From positions 17,166,501 to 17,230,500 of the forward strand of contig NC_012870.2 of assembly GCF_000003195.3 (NCBI RefSeq): DNA of 64,000 bases. Reading direction: 5' to 3'. Shown in pieces: positions 43,896-54,758 of this stretch (position 1 is its first letter; the number at the start of each line of letters is the position of its first letter). The notes beneath the pieces are model-generated. The model was not told where the DNA came from and did no database searches. It was given only the letters and a program-made list of their open reading frames with translations. The position numbers and the translations under genes were made by a program. This stretch comes from Sorghum bicolor. Lineage: Eukaryota; Streptophyta; Magnoliopsida; Poales; Poaceae.

Positions 43896-44655
43896 TCAGT
43901 AGCATATATAGACCAAAAGGGACAAGCAGATGAAGGGGGATTCATCCGGCGCACCTCTTGCTCGACGGGCTCGAAACCGCCGCGTCCATGGCTGCTCTCC
44001 GGTTCAGGGCGTCTTCGGGGTGCGCAATACGGAGTTGGAGAGGATTCAGGCGTCCGCACCTTTCCCCCGAGAACGACGTCTGCCTATGTTGAGCACGTCG
44101 TCGTAGACGGCTCGCAGCCGCCGTCGGTTCTCACGAGAGCTTTGGGTGGGCTTTGTGTGCGCACTAAGGCCCAATGCTTCATCTTGGGCTGGCTTCTTTG
44201 CGGCAACAACGCCCGTCGTATCTCCTATCTCCTTTTATTACAACTAAAAAGAGAGAAACTAAGATCGTTTCTTCGTGCGGCATTCGTTTGGGGTCGCCGC
44301 GAGGCCTTCCCCTTGCGATCTCGGGCGCAACTTTCCTCTCTCGCTAGACTGCGATCCCGCAATCACGCCATCGATCTGCCTCGCCCCTGCGATCCCTGCC
44401 TCTCGCTCGTGCGCAAGGGAGGTAAAAATGGAAGCCCAATCCCACCCGACCCTCCAGCCAGCGCGCGATCTTCTCCACCAATCCCGGACGACGATGCCTT
44501 CGCCCAACAAAAGTCTCCCACGGCAGGCGGCGCCGTGCTCACAGCATGACCCCGCCCCCGCTCGCTCTTCGTCCCTCAGTGCAAAAGAGAGTGGGAAGGA
44601 CCATGGATTTTGCTAGGGTTTGTGGTTTCTGCTTCACACAGCCTCCTCATTCCTC

Positions 44656-45484
44656 ACCACCACAGCCTGGAAGGGGGAGCCGCAGCCGTCCGAAGCCACA
44701 CAAGAGGATCTCGCTCCGGTGCCGGTGGCACCTACGGCCGTGTTGACTGAGACGGAGATGGACAAGCTGCCCAGGTCCACCTTCGCTAGCAGGAAAAGAG
44801 GCAAGGAGCCGAGGTCATTGTCAATAAGGGACACCATGGCTGCGTTCACCGTGAGTGCGTGCATCTTCATCCACTGTCTTTCCACCACGTCTGTAACATC
44901 CCAATCCCTCTGATTTAGATCCATGTCGCCCCCATTTACTGTATCCTCTATTGCAGGTTGCATTCAGATTTGGAACTTGGAAGAGAATGCCAGTAATCTG
45001 ATAGGCTGATAATACCATTTTGTGGAACAATAGTGACGTACAACATATTTTATCCAATCGAATCCTGGGTATTTTGTGCAAAATTATAGATGCTACCATC
45101 AATCAAAGCTCCAAGTAATACGTGTGATGCATTTTACTATGGTAGAGTAACTGACAACGAGTTTTTGTGTTCGATAGCAATCTCTGCTCATTTTAAGTAG
45201 AGAGGGGTATGGAAAGGGGAATCTGTGAAATCTAACTTCTTGTGTATTCTAACATGGAGGCTCTCGATCATTTCAGTTGGAAAATGGTCTTCCAAGTTAG
45301 TATAATTAGCTCTTCCTTATTAAGGTATCCGAGATAATAGTATGATGATGATTTTGTCTGCAGTGCCAATGATATGTGCAAGGAATCAGAGAGGCAGACC
45401 ATATCAACGCTGATGATGTCCTCAAGGTGCTTGATGAGATGGAGTTTTCAGAGTTTGTAGAGCCCCTTAGAACTTCACTGCAAG
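44656..45484 (+). pseudogene. Histone-fold (DNA polymerase epsilon subunit 3 / NF-YB-like) gene fragment
   Basis: A frame to 44892 reads ETEMDKLPRSTFASRKRG and then MAAFTVSACIFIHCLSTTS. After an intron with acceptor TCTGCAG, the segment 45364-45484 encodes ANDMCKESERQTI in one frame and INADDVLKVLDEMEFSEFVE in another. These match the histone-fold of the small DNA polymerase epsilon/CHRAC-type subunit (related to NF-YB). A 2-base insertion in ACCATATCAACG causes the frame change, and phase at the splice junction is also off. It retains an intron, so it is not a processed copy. Confidence 0.65.
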
Positions 45485-46851
45485 GTCAGTCTTGCTGCCT
45501 TCATCGTGTTAGCACCTTGTTAGATGGTCCATGGTATCATCGATATGTTAAGGTAATGCAGGGCATTACAACATGTGTTTGAGCTTTGAATTTTGGATTG
45601 TACCTTTTACAGTTTCAAGCTTAAATAAACAGGCAGCTTGTGACTCCAATTTCCATAACCTAGGTCGTTGGATTGTAACATTTGAAGTTGGTCCTACCCT
45701 GCTTTTCATGTATTGTGAGTTTGTGACGTGTAATTACCTACAATGCCACTTGTTACAGACTGCTTCAAGTGGTGGGCACACAATCAAACAGCCCTATGAT
45801 CCAGAGCTTTTCACAGTCCACAAGCTATTTTTCAGAATCCCTAGCTGAAACAAACATGACATTGCTCATTGCTATACTTGCTTAAGCTTTAGTGTCATAG
45901 TCCATTAGGTTAAGGTTCTTAACAATACTAACAAGGTCTAGGAGATTCCATCCCAATACTCACAAGCTCCAATATACATATGTTATGCTACCTTGCATGT
46001 TTATATCAACCAGATATGTTATTTCTTGCATGTTATGTTACCTTGTGATATGAAAGTCTTTGCAGCTTAGTTATGCCATATTGCCATCTGCAGGTTCTTG
46101 AGGTTGTTCAGGCCAAAAGTTTCTCAAAGCTTGTGCTACACGATCGATCACCTACACCAAGCTGAACACCTGTAACCATTCTGCTCTTGGTCCTATCCAT
46201 GCCACTGCCCAGCAAGCTGTCCATAGATGCCATGGTTGACAGTGGCTCTGAGCATACTGATTGTGCCTTGGGTTTTCCAGGATCTGCTCTCTCGAATCCA
46301 AGGAGTAAGGAATTTCTTCACCTGCCCCTATTGTTTTGTAAATTACGTGTGCTCCTGTTGACTTGATGCTTACTCTTTCTATGTGCAAATGTGCGAGATT
46401 TCTCCTAACAAGCAAACAAGCTACCAAAGTGTGTTTTAGATAAACATTTTTTTTGCTATCATAAAGGACTACATGTTATATTTGGAGATCAAAGAACATC
46501 TGGAACAAAGCTTATTATGATTTTAGACTTGCTTATTTCATATTTTCTGCATACAGATCTCCAAATTTGTTGTAAAAACAACAGTTGCTTATACTTGCCA
46601 TATTATAATGGATACTATCTTTTCCATCATACATGCTAATTTATTTTCTTTTGTTCTATAGATCCTACGTTGCTTATTGTACAATCTATTGATTTGATCC
46701 ACTATTTTTAATCAACTATTTTTTATACTCTTAACACTCTAGCAATTAGGACAAGAATCAGTATACATCTGTTATTTTGCGTATCTAAATATTTATTAGG
46801 CTCCTCACTTGGCTACTATGTACATTGATTTTGTGCTTTGTTTTGTTTCAG
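45485..46851. other. Accessory DNA without a supported gene
   Basis: AT-rich with short ORFs (45573-45848, 46152-46427) that have no recognisable motif. It may be introns or flanks of captured fragments. Confidence 0.5.
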
Positions 46852-46953
46852 GTTTAGATATGTGATTTGGGTGATAAACTTGGCGGATTGTTGGACTCCG
46901 AAGAAATTTCTTTGCATTATCATCAAATGGGTAGATGCTCATTGGTTGTGCAG
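46852..46953 (+). pseudogene. Isolated exon-like fragment
   Basis: TTGTTTCAG precedes and GCAG/GTATAT follows a 102-bp segment whose frame reads ICDLGDKLGGLLDSEE and then HYHQMGRCSLVVQ, after an early TAG. It looks like an internal exon of an unrecognised gene, possibly captured by the Helitron that ends at 47331. Confidence 0.35.
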
Positions 46954-47295
46954 GTATATTTTGCAACTTTATTTGAATATCATGACTATTTGGGAATGCA
47001 GGCACTTTGTCTCCGAACTTTACATGTAGTTTCTATACCTATTAATTTTCATAGATACTACATATAGAAACCATAGTCCCAATAGATATTCTCTTTTCAT
47101 TCTCTACCAATCATATTTCTTTATGTCTTGGTTCTCGTATAGGTATGGTTTCTAACTTAGTCTCAGTTTCTATGATTTTTACTCTCTTTCTTCAATAATT
47201 ACCTTGTCACATTAGCAAACGCTTATTTAATATTTAATTTCATATTATTATTATTTTATTGTGTGATCCGTATGTTTTCTTTATTATAAAAATTT

Positions 47296-47331
47296 AGTTA
47301 TCCCGTAGCAACGCACGGGCACGCTACCTAG
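47296..47331 (+). mobile_element. Helitron 3' terminus
   Basis: CCCGT and ACGGG form a hairpin around AGCAACGC (47302-47319). Eight bases later comes CTAG (47328-47331), followed by a host T, the arrangement expected at Helitron 3' ends. The 5' end is not located. Confidence 0.7.
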
Positions 47332-47336
47332 TCAGA

Positions 47337-47606
47337 GAAAAAGAAAGAACGAAACAAAGTAAAAAGGAAATACAAAAGAAAAAAAGAGGGTATTGTTGAT
47401 ATTTTCGAGTTTCTAGCGCTAACACAGTACGATACTTTTTCACCAATATGATGTTCGTCCACAAGCAAGAAAAGAATGCCAAAAAGTAAAAGAAAACATA
47501 CAAAAGAAAAAAGAAAGAACAGAAAAGTGTTGTTGACATTTTTCAGTTTCTACCGCTAGCAAAGATGTGAACCGATATTTTCTCCCCAATTTGACGTACG
47601 TCCACA
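47337..47606. repeat. Tandem duplication of ~130 bp
   Basis: Two units (about 47337-47461 and 47462-47606) share a purine-rich half (ACAAAAGAAAAAA) and a second half with GTTTCTA.CGCTA.CA and CGTCCACAA. Confidence 0.7.
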
Positions 47607-47685
47607 AAAAATTAAGTTTAGCTTTTGATGACATTATTATTAAATTATATTATATAGATATTATTGTTATAAAAATTGAGAATTT

Positions 47686-47719
47686 TTTCTTCCGTTGCAA
47701 CGCACGGGACCTTTGCTAG
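47686..47719 (+). mobile_element. Second Helitron 3' terminus of the same family
   Basis: CCGTTGCAACGCACGG hairpin (47692-47707), then eight bases, then CTAG at 47716-47719 and a host T. It is closely similar to the terminus at 47331, 388 bp away. Confidence 0.65.
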
Positions 47720-48273
47720 TAAGTCTAAATCATAATCTCCATGTTTCCTACGCTAAAAATAAAACCAAAACTGGTTGGAAACAAATCGATTCGGACTATA
47801 GGAAAAAAAAAACGAAAAGCCTGTTTGGCTCCAAACCGGTCAGGCTAGTTCTGTCGGGCCTAGGGTGGCCAGCCACAGTGGGCCGCAAGGAAACAGGCCT
47901 GACCGGTCCTTTTTCTTTCTGTCTTTCCAGACTTCACATGCAAATGATCCAATATATTTTCCGTCATTGTTTTATTGCCAGAAACATTACCAGAAAGAGC
48001 TATTATATGTGTGAAGCGAATTAGAAGGAGAGCTATTAAGAAGTATTTGACAGAGCTGCAATAGCCGTTCTAGGCTGGATCCAATAGTTTGAACAATTTT
48101 TTTTAATATAGAATTAATTATGTGCTAATTCCGTGAAATGATCATTCTCTAAATAAAATAGGAGGTTGGATAAAGAATTAATTCTGTATGGATTCACTTC
48201 ATCACATAGTCACATATCTGCTTGACGCGTGTTTTCATACCAGAGAGACTTTTTTTTCTAATTTCCTTTGCAG

Positions 48274-48867
48274 GAATTGCAACCTCAAGCGCGAATGCTC
48301 CCTAATAGTCAAGGTGTCATGCCAATTAAGCCTGGGCATTCGGGTTATCCGATTTTTTCGGATCAAGTAATTCGATTAATTCAAAATTCGGATAATGAAA
48401 ATTGTTACTCGATATTAGTCTTGAAAAAACACTATCCACAATTTCAGGTACCTGATAATTCGGGTTCGGGATTTACCCGAATTTTCAAAAAACAACACAC
48501 TATACAAAATTTCAAGAGCAATTTGTATAGAATTTCAATAGCATTTTGTAGAGAATAATATATTACTATCACTTGTTTAAACAAAGAGAAATATGTTCTA
48601 ATAAATTGATAAGTTCTAATACTTAACTAACAACACATGATAAATACAAAGATATAGACAAATATTTGTGTAATTCGGTAGTTCGGGTACCGGGAGATAT
48701 TACCCGAATTACCCAAACTAATTTTGGGTAATCAAAATTGTTATCCGAATTTATGATCGGGTACCTCTGGTTCGGATAATTCAGGTCCGGATCCGGATAA
48801 TTCGCGTACAGGTAATGGGTATCGAGTAATTTGCCCAGGCCTAATGCCAATCACGCTTGGAGCCTAG
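48274..48867 (+). pseudogene. Exon fragment split by a hAT element
   Basis: TTCCTTTGCAG precedes a 22-codon frame, ELQPQARMLPNSQGVM in its first part, then PITLGA and TAG at 48865. The frame is continuous only when 48327-48851 (element plus one duplication) is removed. It looks like the last coding exon of an unrecognised gene. Confidence 0.4.
48327..48843. mobile_element. Non-autonomous hAT element, 517 bp
   Basis: Ends TAAGCCTGGGCA and TGCCCAGGCCTA, with ATGCCAAT duplicated at 48319-48326 and 48844-48851 (8 bp). The TARGCCTGGGCA terminus is typical of a widespread plant hAT family. The interior is rich in TTCGGGT and GGGTACC words and codes for nothing. Confidence 0.88.
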
Positions 48868-48874
48868 TGATCTT

Positions 48875-49284
48875 TGTCGACGAAAGCTAGTCGGCAGTCT
48901 ACCTTGGGGGTATACCCACGGTAGTAGTTAATCGGTAGACGGTGCGCAAGCTACGAACTCGATGGTGACGCAAGACACAGACAAGGTTTTTATCCAGGTT
49001 CGGCCGCCGTGTGGGCGTAATACCTACGTCTTGCGTCTGATTGTATTGGATTGTGTTGAGATCATCCATATATGACATGTCCTCTAAGGTACCCCTGCCC
49101 CTCCTTATATATCGTGAAGGGACAGAGTTACAAGTAAACTATCCTATTTGGTACAATATCTTGTAGCCTTGCGGTGCACGCCGACCAGCGTCATGCGCCG
49201 CACGTCTTCATCTTGTGGGCCGAGCCACTTCTGATGGTGCGGCCCATATCGGCCCATGAGGGTATAGGGGTTTATACCCCCACA
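48875..49284 (-). repeat. Left LTR (3' LTR in element orientation)
   Basis: Starts TGTCGACGAAAGC and ends ATACCCCCACA on the plus strand. It matches 51029-51438 with a few percent differences, and contains TATATATCG, a possible promoter element. Confidence 0.9.
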
Positions 49285-49799
49285 CCTAGTCCCCGAGCAC
49301 CATATATTGTGATGTAACACGCCGTTTTGTGCTTCTTCGACCAGTGAGGCTTGACGTCTTCAATAAGCAGGAAAGTCGCCCAAACTGTTGCAACGGTATT
49401 TTAACCAACTCAAAAGACAGTTGATCAACATTGACATCGAAGAAGCAGGTTGTTCGAAGAATGCATATTGCTCTTAATCAAAAAATATTTTTTTCCTGAT
49501 GAAGTGTGCCCACTTTACTTTTCTGAAAAGTATAGACTTTCAAAAAGCAAGCATGTTCACCGCAAGGTGAAGTGTGCCCACTTAGTCCCCGAGCCTGGTA
49601 GTAGGTGACGTAGGCACGTGGTGCCAAGGTCAAAAAGGTCTTCGTAAAAATTCCAAAAATGAGATGCATCGCTAGATGCATCATACCGATGTAGTCCCCG
49701 AGCTTGCTGGAAGGCGAAGTATGAGCCTTGTAGCAAGGTCTAAAAAATAAAATTACCCCTCAGTTGTATATGAGTCCAATTCATATGTAACTCAGAAGA

Positions 49800-50125
49800 A
49801 CAGTCCCCAAGCTGTGGTTGGAGAGTGATCGAAGCAAGCCCCGAGCACAGTGAAGGGAGTGATTGACGAGTCCCCGAGCACGGTTGAGAAAGTAGACGTG
49901 CTCGGTGGTCGGTACAGTCCCCGAGCACGGCGTAGGGACTGGTGGACAAGTCCCCGAGCATGGTAAGGGACGTAAACGTGCTCGGTGGTCGGCACAGTCT
50001 TTAAGCATAGCGTAGAGAGTAGTCGACAAGTCCCCGAGCGTGGTTGGGAACGTAAACGTGCTCGGTGGTCGGAGCAGTCTCCGAGCACAGCGTAGGGAAT
50101 AGTCAACGAGTATCCGAGCGTAGCT
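49800..50125. repeat. Tandem ~60-bp repeats inside the LTR element
   Basis: AGTCCCCGAGCACGG-type units alternate with GTGCTCGGTGGTCGG about every 60 bp. Looser copies of CCCCGAGC begin at 49289. The array produces the repetitive minus-strand ORFs seen here. Confidence 0.85.
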
Positions 50126-51028
50126 TGTCGACTGGGCCAAACTCCTAAAAAATAAATATAGAGAATATGTAGTACATGATGTATAAATAAACTCTAGATA
50201 AAAATCAGTACTCAGATAAGTTTTAGATTTTTTATTATAAAATTAGCACGAGTAGTTAATTCGTCCTAGAGCTTGTACCAGCTCTGGTTTAGCCAACAAT
50301 CAGCATGAGGTGCGGAACCTAGACACGCGTGGGATTGCCAGCCTCGCCAGAGAGGTACTGCCGACCACCCGGAACGCAGATGGTGGATCTCGTGCACGTG
50401 TAGGGAGGAGTCGGAGACAATACCGGCTCTAGAAAACTCGTGTAGAAGAAAAAACTAGTCGGCTAACCAAAAAATTGTTTTGAAGGATAATAAAAAATAT
50501 TATGCCAAAAATAAATAAAATGTTAGAAGTGTACTTATCTTTGGACGAAAGTCTGGTCGGTGACGATAAAATTGTCTGGCTCTCGAGCTTTTTGACTTGT
50601 TGTCGTGACGGTGGTCGCGGTTGTCGTAGCGCCGTTCTTCGCGGCGATTATTATTGTGACTCGTGGTCAGAGCAAGTAGGCCAAACAACTTGGTTGATAG
50701 CCTGAGCAGGTCGGTGTCGTCGATCTGCCTCCCTTTGTAGCAGAGAAGCGGCGACGCGTTGTCGGCGTGGTCGGAGACGTTGCTGGCGTGGTCGAAACCG
50801 TAGCCAGCGTGCTTGGAGCCGCAGCCGACGTCGGTGAAGAAGTGATCGGCACAGATCGGATCTACGCCTCCTCCGCGGTCATGGCGTTGAAGCTGTCGAA
50901 GCCGACGATGAACGTGAAGCCAAGCCGATGATGAACGTGAAGCCGCCCGCCATGGCTGCAAAGTCAGGGATGCTGGCCATCTTGTTTGTCTAGGAGAGCT
51001 GTACGCACACCCCTACCTGGCGCGCCAC

Positions 51029-51438
51029 TATCGACGAAAGCTAGTCGGCAGTCTACCTTGGGGTATACCCACCGGTAGTAGTTTATCGGTAGACGGTGCG
51101 TAAGCTACGAACTCGATGGTGACGCAAGACACAGACAAGGTTTTATCCAGGTTCGGCCGCCGTGTGGGCGTAATACCTACGTCCTGCGTCTGATTGTATT
51201 GGATTGTGTTGAGATCATCCATATATGACCTGTCCTCTAAGGTACCCCTGCCCCTCCTTATATATCGTGAAGGGACAGAGTTACAAGTAAACTATCCTAT
51301 TTGGTACAATATCTTGTAGCCTTGCGGTGCACGCCGACCAACGGTCATGCGCCGCACGTCTTCATTTTGTGGGTCGAGCCATTTCTGATGGTGCGGCCCA
51401 TATCGGTTCATGAGGGTATAGGGGTTTATACCCCCACA
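51029..51438 (-). repeat. Right LTR (5' LTR in element orientation)
   Basis: Counterpart of 48875-49284. It begins TATCGACG where the other begins TGTCGACG, a decayed terminal base. Confidence 0.9.
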
Positions 51439-51443
51439 ATCTT

Positions 51444-51950
51444 CAAGTACCTCTCAGCCACATGTATGTTTGTGCTTAAATTTAGATGTTACAACTTGTA
51501 TTTGAAGTGTTGAGACATTCAAATAAAAGAGAATCACATATAATTACTTTTAGAGCCACATAATCACTTTTCTCAAAAAATAAACTTCTACATAGAATTA
51601 GATGCACGAGGAATTACAGTAGCGGACCTAGGATTTTATTATAGGGTATGTCGTATAAAAAAATCTTACTCGATTCGATAAAACCATGTGCATTAAATAA
51701 CATGATAAACCTTTAATGTAAAGACTAGCTAAAAACATAACTAATTATAATATAAAAAAGAAATATAAATAATTTGAAATAATAGTCATAAAAGAGACTA
51801 ACAACAAGATGGGATGAGAAAATAGCAAAAGAAAGGATGAAATATGTTATTTATAATTATAATATCTAGAAGGGATAAAAAATAAAAAATAAAGACACAT
51901 AAGGGCTCATAGGATACAAGAGGTGATAAGAATAGAAAAACTAATTCATA
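51444..51950. other. No gene seen
   Basis: AT-rich sequence; ORFs here are short and of biased composition. Confidence 0.55.
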
Positions 51951-52188
51951 TTCCATTTGTCTCTGAAAGCTTCTATTCCTAGAATATGTACTAGTCAAAC
52001 TTTTTAAGTTTGACCAATTTCATAAAAAAGAGTATCAATATCTATGAAATAAAATGAATAGAAGTATCTTATGAAAATATATTTTATTATAAATCTAATG
52101 GTACTAATTTGGTACTATAAATCTTAGCGTTTTTGTAAAAATTTGATCAAAGAACTTTAGAAATTGAAGATTTTAGAGACATAAGGAG
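51951..52188. mobile_element. Degenerate Stowaway MITE
   Basis: It has the same interior as 12936-13190 in inverted form (TCTAATGGTACTAATTTGGT, AGTCAAACTTTTTAAGTTTG), with TA at both flanks and weakened CTCCCTCCGT ends. Confidence 0.7.
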
Positions 52189-52918
52189 TACTTAATTTTA
52201 AAATAGGCAAAAGAAAATAGAAAATTAAAATGTCATTGTACATAGCTATTGATAAGTGATAATGAAACATGCCAAAGTTATATTACTTTTATTTATTATT
52301 TCATTTCATGACGTGTCTCATGGGAAACAATAACTTGGGATAAATAAAATTAGAAAGTAAAGGACAAAACATATTATATATATTATTGATATCAAGAGGG
52401 GATAAAAGACTAATAATTAAAAAATATTCGCAAGTGAGGTTTTACGGGACATAACAAGATAGGATAAATATAAAAAATAAAAAGGGCAACAAAACAGAAT
52501 AAAGAAATACAAAACGAAAAATGAAAACAAAAAATTGCAGCCGCAAGGGTTTGAAGATCCCTTAATTAAAAACTAGAAAACTTACCATTGGGCTAGGAAG
52601 ACGCATCAATAATGTGAGTTGCAAATAATTATATGTAGATTATAATACATTGTTAATTAAGTGGAAGGCTTACCCACAGGCCACGGGCCGTGGCCTACCT
52701 GGCATACCTCATAGGTCCGCCCCTGAGGAATTAAATCAAAGAGACTCTTCTTAGTTTTCAACCTTTTAGTTTATTTTAGAGAATCAATTTACATCATCAA
52801 AAAACAATCATTTCTCTGTAATATATTGTTTGGCAGAGTTATTCTTCATTCAGTCTAGAAGATGTTTATAGAGCTCAGCCAAATAGTCCATAGAGCCGGC
52901 GCGATTTTTATGGTCTTT
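52189..52918. other. No gene seen
   Basis: Very AT-rich. A short stretch near 52670-52725 (CCACGGGCCGTGG) resembles repeat sequence. Confidence 0.5.
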
Positions 52919-53140
52919 GGTCTTGTTTAGTTCCCAAAATTTTTCGTCACATCGAATCTTGCGGCACATGCATGAAGTATTAAATATAGACGAAAACAAA
53001 AACTAATTACACAGTTTGCCTGTAAATTGCGAGACGAATCTTTTGACCCTAGTTAGTCTATGATTGGACAATATTTGCCACAAACAAACAAAAATATTAC
53101 AGTAGCAAAATTTAAAAAATTTCACGAACTGAACCAGGCC
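52919..53140. mobile_element. GGCCTTGTTTAG-family MITE, 222 bp
   Basis: Ends GGTCTTGTTTAGTTC and GAACTGAACCAGGCC, flanked by TTT on both sides. The interior matches the family consensus visible elsewhere in the window. Confidence 0.85.
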
Positions 53141-53241
53141 TTTGAAAACCGTCACACTTTCACGAAGTGGGGCTTTCCCAAAGATCATGAGAGCGATGTG
53201 CTCAAAATTATAATATCTATTACTGTTTCTTTTCTGATAAG

Positions 53242-53434
53242 GTATTTATGGCTCCTTCATCAATCATGAAATGGTGGATAGGATTTCATCATATTGGGAT
53301 AGCACTAGAAATGTTGTTGGGGCAGGTACTAGTCACACGTCTTTTAATTTCTTGGGGAGATGCAGCAGAAGCTTGCAGTCAGGCTCTGAATTTGATTCTG
53401 CATCTTGGCATCCCAAGGACAGTCCTTAAATCAG
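53242..53434 (+). pseudogene. Isolated exon-like fragment
   Basis: After TTTTCTGATAAG a frame reads IYGSFINHEMVDRISSYWDS, then NVVGAGTSHTSFNFLGRC and SGSEFDSASWHPKDSP, then TAA eight bases before a CAG/GTGTTT donor. The composition is convincingly protein-like but I do not recognise the parent gene. No neighbouring exon was found, so it is probably a captured or orphaned exon. Confidence 0.45.
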
Positions 53435-54050
53435 GTGTTTCGTTTTCCAAATTACACAACATCGACATGTAGTACACGTTTATAGCCCACATATACTCAC
53501 CTTTAAAAACACACATATAAAAACTAAAGCATTAGATCTCGAAATTGACAAAATCACTATGAATGTCTCACAGTCGACGGACACATCATCTAAACTGAAA
53601 AAATAACATCGTTAAATATTATAATAAATTTAATAAAAATATGAACATACATACGAAATCAAGAACTCAAAACTTGGATAGATACAAGAGCACTCCAGGA
53701 CGCTAGCAATGTGACAATGTCCAAAGAAATTCAGTTGTTTGTTTTGAAGATGTAAAGTAGAGGAGACGGCGTTTGATCTTCCGGAAGTCATGTTCTGCTG
53801 GATTGTGGCGATCGTGCTGTTTCAGGAAAGAATATCGATGCTTCCTCGTCCTCGTGGCAACTTCCATTTCCATGTGGTAGGCGTTTAGGTGCACCCATTC
53901 GGCGCCAAACGTCGTGTCTGCTAGCTTGCTTGCGCTTTATTGGTCAGCTAATAACAGAGCAACTCCCAACGATCTGACTGGCCAGTATCTGTAGCTCAAC
54001 GGCCATCCACCTACTGGGTCACCTCACTCGTATCCTGCACGTACTTCCCC

Positions 54051-54056
54051 TATAAA
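54051..54056 (+). promoter_or_regulatory. TATA box of the DUF538 gene
   Basis: CCCCTATAAAACACC lies 129 bp upstream of the ATG, in a position typical for a plant core promoter. Confidence 0.75.
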
Positions 54057-54179
54057 ACACCCCTCCCGCAACCCTCACTTGCACCACGCAAAAAACACAC
54101 TCGAGCTCCAAGCAAAGCCCAGAGAGTTCAGCGATCGAGTCGAATCACCCGGCCGCTAGCTAGCACTAGCAGCAGCGCG

Positions 54180-54758
54180 ATGGCTTCCCTGACCGTGTCC
54201 ACGGCGACCGCGGCGGCGGCCGGCGGCAACAAGAGCAAGGAGCAGCAGCGCGAGGGCGCGGAGATCATCACGGGCGCGGAGGCCTGCTTCGCGCACTCCA
54301 AGGAGATGCTCAAGTCGCTGGGGTTCCCCGGCGGCGTCATGCCGCTGCGCGGGCTGGAGGAGTGCGGGTGGGTGCGCGAGACCGGCTTCGTGTGGATGCG
54401 GCAGAAGGCGCCCTACGAGCACTACTTCCGGGGCACGGGCACGCGGGTGCGCTACGACGCCGAGGTCACCGCGTACGTGGAGGAAGGGCGGATGAAGCGC
54501 ATGACCGGGGTGCGCAGCAAGCAGGTCATGCTCTGGGTGCCCATCGTCGAGATGAGCCTCGACGGCGACAAGCGCGACAAGATCTACTTCAAGTCCAACG
54601 TCGGCATCGGCCGCTCCTTCCCGGCCTCCGCCTTCCCCGACGAGGACGAGGAAGCGGCGGAGCCGAAGAAGAAGAAGGAAGAGGAGAAGAAGGAGGAGGA
54701 GGAGAACGCCGGCGACGACGACAAGTCAGCCGCCGACGATGCCGCCGCCAACAAGTGA
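54180..54758 (+). CDS. DUF538 family protein, 192 aa
   Basis: Single-exon gene with a GC-rich grass-type coding sequence. Residues ~20-150 match DUF538: the start helix (EIITGAEACFAHSKEMLKSL), the GFPGGVMPLRGLEECGWV core, TGFVWM, and the strand region ending in DKIYFKSNVGIGRSFPASAF. DUF538 proteins are plant-specific; a bactericidal-permeability-like lipid-binding fold and a link to chlorophyll or stress responses have been proposed, so function is open. There is no obvious signal peptide. Residues ~155-192 form a low-complexity Lys/Glu/Asp tail (KKKKEEEKKEEEE). Antisense ORFs here are products of high GC. Confidence 0.9.
   Translation: MASLTVSTATAAAAGGNKSKEQQREGAEIITGAEACFAHSKEMLKSLGFPGGVMPLRGLEECGWVRETGFVWMRQKAPYEHYFRGTGTRVRYDAEVTAYVEEGRMKRMTGVRSKQVMLWVPIVEMSLDGDKRDKIYFKSNVGIGRSFPASAFPDEDEEAAEPKKKKEEEKKEEEENAGDDDKSAADDAAANK

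Larger units (their letters stand above)
48875..51438 (-). mobile_element. Non-autonomous LTR retrotransposon, 2.56 kb
   Basis: Two 410-bp direct repeats (48875-49284, 51029-51438) frame 1.74 kb without polymerase domains. ATCTT is duplicated at 48870-48874 and 51439-51443. Next to the right LTR the minus strand reads GTGGCGCGCCAGGTAGG (51012-51028), a primer-binding-site-like sequence, so the element points left. A minus-strand ORF (50500-50961) is Ser/Ala/His/Asp-rich, with no gag motif recognised. It must use proteins from another element. Confidence 0.88.
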
